This document shows positions 33,835-46,275 of a stretch of 64,000 nt of DNA, piece by piece. Both the position numbers and the translations under genes were made by a program. The notes beneath the pieces were generated by a model, which made no database searches, was not told the DNA's origin, and worked only from the letters and a program-made list of their open reading frames with translations. Every line of letters begins with the position of its first letter. The first letter of the stretch is position 1. The stretch covers positions 14,446,001-14,510,000 of the forward strand of contig JBANAY010000003.1 of assembly GCA_037952775.1 (NCBI GenBank). The letters run 5' to 3'. This DNA comes from Clonostachys chloroleuca (lineage: Eukaryota; Ascomycota; Sordariomycetes; Hypocreales; Bionectriaceae).

Positions 33835-35392
33835 CCTAGCTTCAAGGTCCGGAAGTACAGAGAGGTATAATTTTCAGAATAGCGGGTTTATCCATCGAGT
33901 AGAACAAGAGAATGAGAATAACCTTTCACGAGACTTGCCCTGCCCTGCCATCGCCCACGTGAACCGCAAGCTAGCATGCAGGAACCGATCTACTTTTAAC
34001 TATCTTGGGATGCATTGCATGGTTTCAGGTGTCGGCGACGGTGAGATACCCAGTAATTGTGGCCCCGTCAGCGAATTGCCAAGCGAGGAACGGGGCAATT
34101 AATAATAAAATTAATGTCTTCCAAACTTGCACAAGATGCGCTGAATGCATCCTGTCTCGGAATTAAGCCAATAGGACTCTAGTAACGCCCAGCCGGATTG
34201 CAAGAAGTGACGAACGGAGTGAGGTCGTATTCGGATCAATACCCCGTTTGTCCCTGTCCTGTAAGCTTCAGGTGTGCTTACTCTCATTCCCAGCATTCCC
34301 ACCAACTAGTGTTCATATACAGCCTCAAGTCCGAAACTCCAGAACAAACTCATATCACCATTAGCAGCATCCGTATTGTCGCTAATTTTCGCCATCCTAT
34401 TCACTACTCATCTTGACGAAAGGTTTTACGTGTAATTTTATATATTTCCTCGCGATAATTATCAACCGAACCTTGGTTGATGACGAGTTGGCCGATGGAA
34501 ATTGTCAAATGTTCCATCATTATCCCAATGATTAGTGTACAAGATCAGAGATCCAAGCACACCGCTCCCAGAGGCGGTAAGCAGCTGCATTCCGCATGAT
34601 TGGCGAGGATGGTGACTTCCTCGGTAAATTACCCTGTGAGTATATTGCTACGAAACTCTTTGGACACCCGTTAGGCCGCGCTATAAAGCAGAGGAGTACG
34701 GTATTGTATCCAAGAAACTCAACATGAACTATGTAAGGGGTTCTGAACAAAGAGTATCGTACTGTTCTTGAAATGATTGAAATTGGCTCTAATTTGATGG
34801 CACTCAGAGGGCAAACAACGCTTGTTCGTGCCGAGAACCTCTATCTTCATAGATGATCTTCGTTCTTCCGTCCAATGACGATTACATATTAACTAGAGAA
34901 GATCATAAGGTTGGCATTATCCTGCACGTATATTTGTTCCCGATGGGTACCAATAAAATAACCAAGTGATTATCTACGACTGATCAATTTGGAAGTGATG
35001 TATTTTTTTCAAATCCCTATCCCCGGCGCGTTCTCTTGGCGAGAAGCTCCTCGCTGAGTTGAATTTGTCTTATGTTTGCTGACAGCAACATATCCAGCCC
35101 ATTATGGGTTTCTTAAGCGAGCACTTATTCGTATCTGCTATCTGACAAATATCTACCGCAATGACCAAGAACCAATATCTCCCAATGTAGGTATGATGTA
35201 AGCGCAATTCGAATTGAAGTCGCTTATCGAGCCAATATCTATCTCAAGCGAATATCGAATGCCGAGAGGATCGAAAGGAGATGACGCCGGTTGGTCGAGA
35301 GCGATCCCTCCATCCCGAAATTGAGTATTTCTAGTCACTGCAGAAAAAGATCATTAATACAAGCTAGGAATAAGCGCGCGCGAATACTACTC
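33835..35392. other. Long intergenic stretch, no gene seen
   Basis: Only short frames without domains. No repeat or known transposon recognised. Confidence 0.4.
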
Positions 35393-35992
35393 TTAGTCAC
35401 AAATTTGCGACCCAGAGCAATCGCCCCGGGCGAAGCAAAACATTTGCTCGTATGAGCCCAATGTCCAAGTCTCAAACCCTCGATAGGCCTCCTCCGTGTA
35501 CTCTTCCTTTGGTTCTTCGTCCCTTCGCTCTGTATCTGAATAGCCGCGATTCAATGCGGATGGTTCCGGCCTTTCCGCTTTGTCGAGGCTGCCAGAGAAA
35601 GTCTGCAGGATGGATTCCAGCTCGCTCTCTGTCGTCCGAATATTGGAAAAAAGAAATCTCGTCGTTAATTTCATCTCTTCGCACGCTAACGAAGCCTCCG
35701 AAGGGCTGGATCCTTCAGAACTGATTGATGGAGAAGTCTGGAAATCTTCCTGGCCGAGAATGTGTAGATGGCTCCAGTTCACCTCAGACCTTCGTTGTCT
35801 GTTGGCAATGTGAATTGAGGTATGGAGAACGCAAGATCCGCTGAGGACAGATTCTCCTGCCCTGCAATCTGCACACCTCTTTCTCCGGCTGCTCCGCCTC
35901 TTAACGCTTGGTCCGGGAGCCGTCATGAGGCCACCCATATCCCAGACATGGGTATGGACAACGGCGATGCTCTTCTGCTGTGGGCGCGACAT
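35393..35992 (-). CDS. Uncharacterised 199-codon open frame
   Basis: Starts MSRPQQKS and has a basic N-terminal stretch with three cysteines (RRKRCADCRAGESVLSGSC) that superficially resembles half of a zinc cluster, then an acidic, serine-rich low-complexity remainder ending in an acidic tail. No family recognised. It may be a chance frame in GC-richer DNA. Confidence 0.25.
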   Translation of the reverse strand: MSRPQQKSIAVVHTHVWDMGGLMTAPGPSVKRRSSRRKRCADCRAGESVLSGSCVLHTSIHIANRQRRSEVNWSHLHILGQEDFQTSPSISSEGSSPSEASLACEEMKLTTRFLFSNIRTTESELESILQTFSGSLDKAERPEPSALNRGYSDTERRDEEPKEEYTEEAYRGFETWTLGSYEQMFCFARGDCSGSQICD

Positions 35993-36924
35993 TTTAGGAT
36001 GTGTGAGGGAAGGACAGCGTGCGGTCTATCTCATGAGATATAGCCTGAATCTGGACCAGTCTGATTTAAACAAGTGGGACCAGCGAAAACCCTAAGGGCC
36101 CTCAGACAACCGCAACGCACGCCAACTCAGCCCCTCCTCGAGACTATGTATACCTCAGCTGCCAGCTGGAGCATAACCAGACCCCGCGTGCTCTTGCAGG
36201 CTCAGTTAGTGCCGCTTCCGCAACTATGTATTTGCCGTGCCTCCGGTAGTCGTCAAGAGTTGGCTGCGGGGCGCACTGTGGTCAAGGTACCTTACCCTAC
36301 AGCAGCCTAACCATTTCCGCAGTTGAAAATCGTGGCCCGGGTCACGCCATCATCATAGCTATCCTAGAGCTGTTCTAGCAAGCTGGGAAAGGGATGCAAG
36401 TTGGCCGTTGGAAGGGGCCCTTGAGCTAGGCAATTGATAATGAGCTGAAAAAACGGCTGACTAAGTGATCGGATGACTTAATTGTAAAGGAAGAACCCCG
36501 AGAAGCATCACCAAGCTCCTACTATAAATTAACCATTCCCCCCTTTTGCAAAAACGTCAATCCATTTACTTCGTGACTAGCCTACCTACCATCAGCCTGG
36601 TCTTTTCTATCTTGATCGTCCTCGTCTTAGTTGTTCCAGTTTGTTTGATAGTTACATCGATACTGTGCTAAGATCTATGACCTGCGGGTAGACTTTCTCC
36701 GGTGTCTCGGATGACTTGCCTTTTCCACAGCCGCAGTGCCCTGAGAATGACCATTAGAAATTCAGTGAAGCAAGTTATCGAGAACAGTACTGTACAGTCG
36801 CATTGCCACCGTGATATCATTGTAGGGAAGCGACGATGATGCAGTCACATAGAAACGGCGGTCCAATCATCAGCTCCAAGGTCAAATGGCACAGCACTTA
36901 ACCAGGCCAGATCGATCTGTTCAT
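35993..36924. other. Intergenic, no gene seen
   Basis: Downstream flank of the cluster regulator. A CTGCGGGGCGCAC stretch near 36266 resembles the cluster palindrome but does not match it. Confidence 0.4.
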
Positions 36925-39874
36925 TCATCCACGAGGTCGTAAGGTCCCCCCCTGATCAGGGAGTCTGTCACGATTGTCCGGTATTTCAAATACCTCGCCT
37001 AAGGCGGGCGGAGGGTATGCGTTGCTGTCTCCTGGCCATACCTGATGAATTGTCGGGAGAACTGCGTCTTGTTTGGACCTGTCCGTGCTTGGCTCAGGGA
37101 AAAAGGGAGGCTCGCGAGTAAGGAAGCAGCTATTGCTTAGTTGTAGTACTTTCAGACACCGCCGCGCCGTCCGGCTCCCAGTCTCAAGCGATGTCAGGAC
37201 ATCTAGACATTTTGTCCATGCAAGGTTTGTCTCTTCAACATCCCTCACACCGTGCCGGTGGACCAAGAGCACCATCCCGCACGTATATAAATCTGCCAAA
37301 ATCGTATCTCGGATCAGCAAAAAAGCCAAGTGGATGATATTCGTCCGGCAGGTATCTTACAGAAGATAGTAAACCAAGGCTCGGGCATCGCATCACTCTT
37401 TGTCCTATCCAGCCAATCTAGCAATAGAACAAGATCTACCGCTGCATTGATGCACATTGATTGACCGCGATCTAGCAAGGCATTCCCTAGCGTCGAGATA
37501 ATAGTGATTGAGTCGGAACGGTTATGGCGTCGGTATTTGGCTTGGGCCATCCGGTAGAGAAGTAGCGGGCGGAAGATGAGTACTTGGCCGTAGAGGTACC
37601 TAGTGTAAAGGTCAATTGTGATCGTGAATGTACGGAAATACGAAACGGAAAATTCCTACCGTGCGCGGAGAACAACAGACTGCCTCTCAATAGACGCAGC
37701 TAGGTAGGGATTGGCTGTCAGTTCCATTGCGGGAGGTAGTCTTAAAGATGGAGGCAGCTTCTGTTCCCAGCCGAGTAGATTGGCTTCGAAGTTGACCAGG
37801 TCTTGGAAGTCACCCGCTTCAATCTGCCGGATGAGGGAAGGGGCTTTAAACATCATGTTGGGCTCCTCGCCACCATATCTGTAATGTGGTAACGCGTCGC
37901 CACTTTCGTCTGCTGTGGCAGACTCGTCGTCGTTGTAGTGTGCTACCACGTCGGTCAGGATTTCTTGCAGTTCTAACAAGTGAATCAGGAAGTTGAGAGA
38001 TATGGATGATGGCGACGATGACGGCGAGGAGGCGGAGGCTTGCCTGGCCAATTCGGAGGGGAGGCGGGTTCTGGCAGCCCTGGAAGATATCATGAGAGGC
38101 CGGCCGTACGTTGTTGCGAGTGTCCTGCCCATGGACGAGAGCATTAGCCTCGGCAACTAGCGACGTGGAATGGTATTGCGGTCATCACCTGTCCATTAAC
38201 ACAAGCGCGGCCCATATCCGCCAGCGAAGTGAGTTGTAGCCATCCCTTTCGGAGGACACTCTGCCATAGTCGCCAGGTCTCACGATAACCGGGTAGGAAT
38301 TGCAATGCAAACCGAGGGCTTGAGCAAATCGAATCGACAACCCAGCGAAATTCCAACAAGCGCCAGTCAATTCCGTCGTGCTCTGTAAGTAGACACTCAT
38401 GAAGAAAAAGGCGACAATAAATTCGATGCATGGCTGATTGAAAATATCAAAGTCTAGTTCGAGAAGGTCCTTGCTTCGTTTCCAAAAAATGTCTCCCCTT
38501 TGCGCCTGTCGAGCTGATGACTCCGAGGAGTCGCATTGACAGCCCAGTGCGAACATGATGTTGAGTAGAATGTGGAAACGGCGCGATTTGGGTATCTTGT
38601 CGCCAGGTCCCAAGTGATTGGGATATTGGTACCTGTAATCCGGCGAGCCCGCAAAAGCAGGCCGTGATGGCATGGAAGAGGAGGAGTGATCTGATGTCCA
38701 GATTTCCGCGTAGTCTCTTTCGAACCTCTCGCGATCAAGGATTGGATAGAGTGGATAGATTCGAAGCCAGAAAACTTCGAGCATAGCATCTGCATCTTTG
38801 CGGGGAGGGACCACGTACTCTTCGAGGAAGCCCTGTGGGAGGTCTCGATTTTCCTGGCTGGATGGAGTGGTGTTGTGAGAAACATTACAGCAGCAAACAC
38901 ACCAAATTCACTTACGTGTGCAAAGCCTGCTGGGCTCTCCGGGCCACCCTGCCGGATTCCTCCTGATTGCAGGTGGAGGAGGAACTTTGATGGGGATCAT
39001 TCGAATCGATCAGAATTCTGTGAACTTGGTTCACAAAATTGACAGTGCTGGACATTCCAAAATACCCAATCTGTTCAGCACACAGGTCAGACATGCTGAG
39101 GCCATTGCCGGCAGCAGTGCCCATGCCGTCAACCCGGCCTCCGACAATTTTCTGTTCATCTCAGATCAGCATAGCTTCAGGGCCATGAGACTAGGAGTTC
39201 TGCATCAGCTATACCGGTTCCTCTTCGAGACGTGAAGCAGGTCTCGGCCGTTCGTGATGGACGACTTCATCACCCGTTGGTGACGCCGCCGCCCCAGGTG
39301 GATCCTGTACGAAGGGGAGATCCCCCGGCAACCCCATATCAGATGGTTGAGGCGACAATGAGGCAGGTAGAGGGGCATACGTGGTAGGCCTACCATAGGA
39401 GAAATCGCCGGCAGAAGTGTGCTCCAGTGCCGGGGGCTCAGCGGCTCTCTGTGAGCTCACACAGGGCTGTGTGTGTGGAGGAGGGTCGCCATCAGACTCC
39501 GCCCCTGGTGTTCGGAAGCGATCTCCCTCAAGCTCCGCTATCCGCTGTTCTAGGAGCTCGATTTGCCTGGGAAGTTAGTATTGGTCGTCAACAACACCTA
39601 GGTAGGACATATCAACGAGGCTAGAGAGCAAGCAAGCAAGCAACAGGTTACTGGATGGCAACACCCACTTTGACGTCCGAGACGTTCGACCACCACTCTT
39701 TCCGTACTCACAGGAGCCACGAGGGCCGCGTCTGTTACAGGTGCCGCACACTGGCCTTGCACCGTCACACTTGCGCTTTCCAGCCCGGCAGCTGTCACAA
39801 GCCTGGCGTCCCTTTCTCATGCCCTGGCGTCTCTCTCGGCCGACAAGCCGCTGGGGAGAGGGATCAGGGTTCAT
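36925..39874 (-). CDS. Zn(II)2Cys6 transcription factor, 7 exons, candidate cluster regulator
   Basis: Exons on the minus strand: 39874-39669, 39566-39215, 39151-38916, 38857-38189, 38124-37660, 37599-37361 and 37292-36925. They join in frame to 844 aa with consensus splice sites throughout. The zinc cluster reads CDSCRAGKRKCDGARPVC followed by GTC and a last C (residues about 24-52). Joining exons 1 and 2 gives the dimerisation coil KQIELLEQRIAELEGD. The middle region has the fungal_trans signature (FWLRIYPLYPILDRERFERD, ELTGACWNFAGLSIRFAQAL, ALVLMDR). It is divergently arranged with the BVMO gene and shares a 549-bp promoter that holds a perfect 15-bp palindrome. No lesion is seen. A role as pathway-specific activator is inferred from position. 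Confidence 0.88.
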
Positions 39875-40423
39875 CTTGTTCGGGTTAGACGGTCACTCGT
39901 AGGACGTTACAACAAGGTCGGGGCACTCGAAAAGCCGCAGAAAATGAGCAGCCGCCAACCTCCGCAAAAAAGAGAGACAAAATGTGGGCAAGTCTAAACA
40001 AATAATGCGCAGATCCGCTACTTCGGTAGAGACTTAAATAGCATGCGCTCGATCCGGAAAATTCTGGTTCCGGCACAGGGGCAATTGCGGCATTTTGCGG
40101 CCCGCAAATGGCGCTGGGCTAGATGCCCTCATGAACTCTACCCCAGCTCCGAGCCCCACGCGGGTGAAGAGGGTGTGGGTTGGGTGTTGAGTTCTGTCTG
40201 GGGTATTCTTGCGAGCCTGAGAATCTCTTGTATCAGCAGCGCCTAGACGAGTCCCGCCGGTGAGTATCGGTCCCTTGCGGACTTGACAGAGTAATGCACG
40301 ATGTCCGTCCCGTACTAGATCGTATATCCCTTCTATCTCCTTTAAAGAGACCTCTTACTTTCTTTCTCTCGTCAAACCCAACCTCATCAACTTGGTGTTC
40401 TTGTTTGTGTGTACTATTCAGCC
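39875..40423. promoter_or_regulatory. Divergent promoter, regulator / BVMO
   Basis: 549 bp between two divergent starts. It contains the palindrome at 40094-40108 and an additional half-site TTGCGG at 40085-40090. CT-rich stretches (TTTCTTTCTCTC near 40360) lie before the BVMO start, as in many fungal promoters. Confidence 0.6.
40094..40108. promoter_or_regulatory. Palindrome TTTGCGG-C-CCGCAAA, candidate regulator site A
   Basis: Perfect 15-bp inverted repeat containing TGCGGCCCGCA. CGG half-sites in inverted order are typical of Zn2Cys6 targets. It lies about 315 bp upstream of the BVMO start and about 220 bp upstream of the regulator start. Matching sites occur at 46773 and 51330. Confidence 0.55.
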
Positions 40424-42252
40424 ATGGCATACAGCAATGGAAACGCGGGCCATGTTGCCAGGAGACATGTCGATACCATAAGGCCTCTGAAGGTTGTCAT
40501 CGTTGGTGCTGGCATCTCTGGCATTATTTCTGCCATCAAACTCTTAGACTCGGTTCAAAACCTCAGTCTCAAAATATATGATAAGAATGAGGACCTGGGA
40601 GGGACTTGGTTTGAGAACCGTTACCCCGGCTGTGCTTGCGGTAGGTTTCCTCCCTCAGTGCGTCGGTGGAAGTGCTCATGCTAACCAAGGCTTTCAGACA
40701 TTCCAGCGCATACCTATCAATTATCATGGGACCATAACGCAGCGTGGACTCAATTTTATGCCACTGCTCCTGAGATCTTGAAATACTGGCAACGTGTCGC
40801 TGAAAAGTACGATATCAAGGGGTACATGAAGTTTTCGCACCGGGCAACTGGAGCACGCTGGGACGAGTCTGCTGCAAGGTGGGCTGTCACTCTCCAAGAT
40901 AAGAGGGGACACACATTCCACGATGACTGCGATGTCTTTATCTCAGCGGTGGGCATCTTGAACGCATGGGATTGGCCGTCAATTCCTGGCCTCGGAGACT
41001 ACAAAGGAAAGTTGATGCACAGCGCTGCGTGGGACACCAGTTTTGACCTGGAGGTATGAGAGCACTGCATCTGAAATTCCCCATGAAATGCTGGCCTGAC
41101 CAAGATACCAAGGGTAAATCCGTCGCCGTCATTGGAGCTGGATCTAGCGGCATTCAGATCGTGCCAAACATACGGCCGATGGTGAAGCGTCTGGACCATT
41201 ACGTTCGTGGTAAGACCTGGATTGCAACGCCCATGGCAGATCAGGAGCTCAAGAAACGCGGCATCGAAGGGAGCAACTTTGCGTTTTCTCCAGATGAAAT
41301 CAAGGACTGGGAAAGCGACCCGAAATCTTACCTTGAATATCGAAAGCAAGTCGAGACGACAGTCCAAACGGGCTTCCAGGCTACCCTCAGGGCAAGCATC
41401 GAACAAAAGGAGGCCCGGCCATACTTTGAGACTCTCATGGCTCAGCGTTTGTCTAAGAAACCCACCGTGCTGTCTCATATCCTCCCGGACTTCCCACCAT
41501 TCTGCAAGCGCTTGACACCCGGGCCGGGCTACTTGGAAGCTCTTACTGAGGAGAACGTACAGGTCATCCCTGAGAGGATCCAATCCGTCACCGAGACAGG
41601 AATCCTCACGACAGACAACAAGCACCGAGAAGTGGATGCCATCGTCTGTGCAACGGGATTCAACACCAGCTTCACAAATCGGTTCCCTGTCTACGGTATT
41701 GGGGGAGCTCTCCTTTTCGGAGAAGAACGACAGCAGCAAAATCGGTCTCGTCTTTCCACCTATCTGAGTATGGCTGTTGACGGCTTTCCTAATTTCTTCC
41801 TCTTCCTCGGCCCCAACTCCGGTGTCGGCCACGGCAACTTGCTCATGATTGTGGAGCGGCTGGCAGACTACTGCGCCAAGACTCTTCGCAAAATGCAGAC
41901 GCAAGACATCCTCACCATACAACCGCGTACGAACGCGGTTGATTCCTTTTCCGCGTTCTGTGAGGAGTATTTCAAAGAGACGGTCTTCAGCGCAGATTGT
42001 TCGTCCTGGTACAAAGTCGGCGGCAAGGTTGCCGCGCTGTGGCCCGGGTCGAGTCTGCATGCGATAAAGACGCTTGAGGAACCCCGGTGGGAAGACTTCA
42101 AGTACACTTTCCTCAATGATAATTTTACGGCTTGGTTGGGAGATGGATCCACTGAGGCCGACCACGATCCAAATGCGGACAAGGCGTACTATTTGACGTC
42201 GACACAGTTGATCAAGGATAATTTGGCCCAGAAACGACCTAGTGTAGCTTGA
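40424..42252 (+). CDS. Baeyer-Villiger-type flavin monooxygenase
   Basis: Three exons (40424-40640, 40698-41053, 41113-42252) encode 570 aa. Two Rossmann motifs are visible: VVIVGAGISGII for FAD near residue 25 and VAVIGAGSSGIQ for NADPH. Between them YKGKLMHSAAWD matches the BVMO fingerprint F-x-G-x(3)-H-x(3)-W. Splice sites are canonical and the joints restore conserved text (YPGCA-CDIPAHTYQLSW). These enzymes use NADPH and O2 to insert oxygen next to a ketone, giving an ester or lactone. In an aromatic cluster an aryl ketone would become an aryl ester, which an esterase opens to a phenol; that substrate is inference. The gene is intact. Confidence 0.92.
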
Positions 42253-42768
42253 GATTGAGAGGTCAAATTAGCTAGGTAGGGTAACTATTTGTTATCGTAT
42301 AGTGAGCGGTTGGGAGGCCACTTGTATCGCAATAACTTCTATTGATCCCTGAGTGGCTTGAGTTCCCTGATCAATGGATGGTCTCCTCTCCTTTACGGAC
42401 TACGTCGGGTGTAATCGGCTCGCCAGTGGATAAACAGATAGTTAAGATATAGATATACCAAAAAGCTATACCTTCTTATTTTTGGTAGTAAAAATAATAC
42501 CAATAAGGATAAATTATAAGATCAAGTTGTATAAGTATTATCATATCTCTTAGATTAAATTAAACAAAAAAACTTTATAGAAGCTAGTTATATTCTTTTA
42601 ATAGTGTTTTACTTAGTAAAATATAAATTTTTATTAGCCTTTTTATAGCTAGTATAAATAACTAATAGGATATAATAATACTTTTAGTAATACGTTATAA
42701 AATTCTGATTTAGATACTATTTAGATACTAATTATAGTTGACTACTGAGAGCAAAGGATATATACCCT
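42253..42768. other. Convergent intergenic spacer with AT-rich tract
   Basis: From about 42430 to 42750 the DNA is strongly AT-rich and poor in TpG/CpA, like the RIP-affected elements further left. It is probably an unrecognisable transposon remnant between two convergent genes. Confidence 0.4.
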
Positions 42769-43916
42769 TCAATTCAAGTTGGGGAACTTCTCTCTCAGGC
42801 TAGGAAAGAGCTCCATAGCATTTCTATAATCAATCTTCAATTTTTCCTCCGGCGTGAAACCGACAAATTCGTTGAAAGCATTGAGCCCCATGGGAACCAT
42901 GGCTCGCGGAACGTATGGAACTAAAGTTTTAACCATTCCGTCAGTTTCAATCACAAATAAGAATGATAGAATATGGCATATTATGACCAGGATTCTAGAG
43001 CATAAGAAAAAAACCTACCGTCCGATCCAGTCAAGATTCTATCCGCCCCGACAAACTCCTTGAGTGCGGCGATTTGAGGAGCCCCAAATACGACAGCGGT
43101 GTCATAGTAGTATGATCTGAGTTCTTTCATGGAGTCGGCATACTCACGACCGCCGTGGAAGGGAAGCGTGGTTTGGACGCCTAGTCGATCTGCCAGGAAG
43201 GGCAGAGCGCCACCGCCGTGGGAGAAGATTAACTTGATATTGGGGAACCTCTCCCGTGCCCGTACCCAGAGCAGGTTTGTGATCGCCCGTGTCGTGTCAA
43301 AAGGATATTCGATTACGGGCAGAGATACTCCGGTGAGTGTAGGAGCACGCTGTGGATTTGTGGGATGCACAAGTACTGGACAGCCACGACGATCGAGCTC
43401 TTCCAAGATGGGATCCAACTGTGCGTCTCCTAGGTAGACGCCATCGTAGTTGGTGTATAGCCCGACGCCCTCAAACTTCAGCTCGTCCAGACAATACTTG
43501 ATCTCCTCCAGTGAACTCTGGATGTCGGGTAACGGCAGAATGCAAAATGCCCCGATTTGGTCCGGGTAAGCCTTCCTATAGCTCTGCATCTCCTGATTAA
43601 GTTGTCTGGCCAGCTCTTCAGCTCTATAGCTACCGTGGAGGAACGACACTCCTGGGGCAGTGATACTCAAGACGGAGAATCCATACCCGTGTTCCACCCG
43701 TTCATCAACATAGGATTTGATGTCAAAGTTTGGGGTCCGGAAGCCATCGACGAAAACATCTGAAAGATTTCTCGCCGAGTAGCCCGCATCAACTAGAGCT
43801 TCCCGGTAGAATTCGGGAACAGGGTGTGTGTGCACATCGATCTTGAAGTTGGCGAAGCTGGATGTCATGTTGAGGAGAAGAAGCTCTGAAAGACAGCTGA
43901 GATTGAAAGAATTCAT
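42769..43916 (-). CDS. Amidohydrolase-family decarboxylase (ACMSD-like)
   Basis: Two exons (43916 or 43868 to 43019, and 42920-42769) encode 349 or 333 aa; the second ATG (MTSSFANFK) gives the usual family start. The metal-binding HTH motif (IDVHTHPVPEFYREAL) opens the barrel, and VLVHPTNPQ, IFSHGGGALPFLADR and TGSD supply the other metal and active-site residues. The family (PF04909) includes fungal 6-methylsalicylate, resorcylate and dihydroxybenzoate decarboxylases, which remove CO2 from hydroxybenzoates. In this setting it would turn a hydroxybenzoic acid into a phenol for hydroxylation. It faces the P450 gene across a 671-bp shared promoter. Intact. Confidence 0.85.
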
Positions 43917-44587
43917 ATGTATGATTGCTTTATATAATACCGGTTACTCAGAATGGGAACGAGAAAGAGACGGTACATCCACTTTCCCTCGGTACAAAAA
44001 CCCGGGTTCAGAAAGGCTTGATCAACAATAAAGTACCTAGACCCCATGAACCCCGCATTATCCGCGGGCAACGAGATCCGCAAGATCATTGACATTCGTT
44101 CACTAAAGGTATCGAGCTTCACTTGTCCTTCTGCCCGCCTTTTCTTCACCCACCCTCGCCCTTTTCCTCTTCCTCTTCCACTTCCTCCTTAGATCTACCC
44201 TCCCCCGCCCATGAGGGGCGGCGGTTTACTCCAGCTCATTAGTGTCTCTGCTCTCCCTGAGCATCCGCACTTGGATTCCGCTATTGCGGGAATATGATTT
44301 TTATTCAACGTGCTACGTGGGGTTGAGTTGAAGGATTCTCAAGTACACAGCATTCCGGCCCGCACGGCACTTTCCTTCCCGCTTGTGCTCATCAGATTGT
44401 CCGCTGTCTTGAAGTATCTGCCCCAGAATTCCGAAATTGAGATGATATAATGCTGACTCGGCAAAAAGCCGAGACTGTATTTGAGTGTAGTAATAGCCTA
44501 GCCAACTGTCTCGTAAATACTACTATCTGTGATATGTTTGTGTAAGTTCTCCTAAATTCAAGCAACAAGAAACCAGACATTTTCATC
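43917..44587. promoter_or_regulatory. Divergent promoter, decarboxylase / P450
   Basis: 671 bp. It contains ATTCCGC-TATT-GCGGGAAT at 44275-44293 (near-palindromic) and TCCGGCCCGCA at 44354-44364, which differs at two bases from site A. Single CCGCA or TGCGG half-sites recur. No exact copy of the TGCGG-N-CCGCA site was seen here. Confidence 0.45.
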
Positions 44588-46275
44588 ATGCCATCGCACT
44601 TCAATCACCACCTTTCAGAAGCATCCTATTTCTGGGCTCAGACTTCGGCAATGCAGGCTTTTGTGACAGCAGCGTCGGTTTTGGTCATTGCTTTCCTATT
44701 CAGAGTACACCAACTGCTCAAGGCTGTTGATCAACTCCCAGCACCGCCCGGGAAGAAATGGAAGTTACCACCTGGCCCGCGCGGACTACCATATCTGGGA
44801 AATTTGCTTCTTTACAGTAAGGGGGAAAAAGGCGTAAGCGACCCATAATCCTGTTTGTTTGCGATCATAACTAAGTTCTGACTTATCCCCTCCTTCTTAC
44901 ATGGCAGGCCCACGAAATCGCCAAATACGGTGAGATGGTAACAACACATCTGGGCTCCAAGCTGTGGGTTGTGTTGAACAGCAACCGACTAGCTCATGAG
45001 CTGTATGCCAAGCATGGAAAGGTCACCAATGGGCGACCTCCGATGCCTATAGTCAACGACCTCCTCAGCCAAGGTCGGCGCTCTGTCATGCTGCCAATCG
45101 ACGGGTGGGCTGAAAGGCGACGAGTCATGCACCAGCTGCTCAGCGGGACTGCAATGACGAAGTATGCAGAGTATCAGGCAGATGAGAGCGCGGTCCTCTT
45201 GGCTAATTATCTCCGAAAGCCGCAGGAGTGGTACGCCCACAATGCTCGCTATGCCAACTCTGTAATCTATCGCATCACTTTTGGTGAGAAGCCAAAGGAG
45301 GGCGGGAACCTAATGACAGACGTTACAAAGGCGCAATTTTTGTTCCTTCTCAATGCCCCGCCATTCAACTTTTGGGATTGTTTTCCTGGACTTGCAGAGC
45401 TCCCGAAATTTCTTCAATGGTGGCGCGGGACATTTGAACGCGCAGGAAAATTCACTCATGATGCCTACTTCGAGTACTACTCCCCTATCAAAAGGAATAT
45501 TCTAGAAGGAAAGGCCCCTCAATCATTTGCCCGAGATGTCCTCCTCGGCCAAGCGAAATACCAAGGCAGTGACACCGACAAAATGTTCCTAACCATGCAA
45601 CTAGTAGAAGCAGGGAGTGACACGACCCGTCTAGCGATCAACATTGCGATACTAGCAGCGGTCAGATGGCCCGAGAAATTCTTGAAAGCGAGGGCTGATC
45701 TCGATCGAGTCTGTGGCGCCGACGCCGCTCGTCTTCCGGACTTTGGCGATGAAGAGAGCTTACCGTATATCAACGCGTTTGCCAAGGAGATACTCCGGTG
45801 GAGACGTATCTTTGTATGGACACCGGAGCACACTTTGACCGAGAATCTTGAATTCGAGGGTTATTATTTCCCAAGAGGAACAAGTTTCGTCATAAATCAC
45901 GCCAGTATCTCCGAGAATCCGGACTATTTTGAGGATCCCCTGAGCTTCAAGCCCGAGAGATGGCTTGATGGGAACGAGACAGACTTGGCTGCCGGTAGTT
46001 GGCAGTTTGGAGGTGGTCGACGGCTCTGTGTGGGGTACAAACTCGCCCAGAAGTCTATTTTCATCAATCTCTCCAGACTGTTCTACTGCTTTAATTTTGA
46101 GGAGGTAAGCGATATTGTGAGCGATGCAAATATATCTCTCAAGCTAACCAACCACCTTCAGAGGGAGCCTTTTGATGACAAAAGTATTCAACACTTTACA
46201 ATGGGCGAGCCGTTTCCTATTAATGTCAAAGGAAGGGGCGAAAAGTGGACTGCACTGATCGAACGAGCCGCTTGA
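44588..46275 (+). CDS. Cytochrome P450 monooxygenase
   Basis: Exons 44588-44833, 44908-46104 and 46162-46275 give about 518 aa. A membrane anchor (FVTAASVLVIAFLF) and proline-rich hinge (LPPGPRGLP) start the protein. The I-helix oxygen-binding motif reads EAGSDTTR, the K-helix ExxR is KEILR, and the haem loop is FGGGRRLCVG with the ligand cysteine. The second intron is 57 bp and in frame (GTAAGC ... GCTAACC ... CAG), so the frame also stays open without splicing; removing it deletes 19 residues that do not fit the family. It is an ER-bound hydroxylase. Substrate unknown, plausibly a phenolic or alkyl side chain of the cluster's substrate. Intact. Confidence 0.9.

Noticed and set aside
41054..41112. 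Alternative BVMO start at 41056 within an intron
   Set aside because: Splicing 41054-41112 joins the fingerprint exon to the NADPH motif in frame, giving a full-length enzyme.
40999..42165. 388-codon open frame antisense to the BVMO gene
   Set aside because: Shadow of the real gene: the plus strand has Rossmann motifs, the BVMO fingerprint and spliced exons; the antisense product has no domain.
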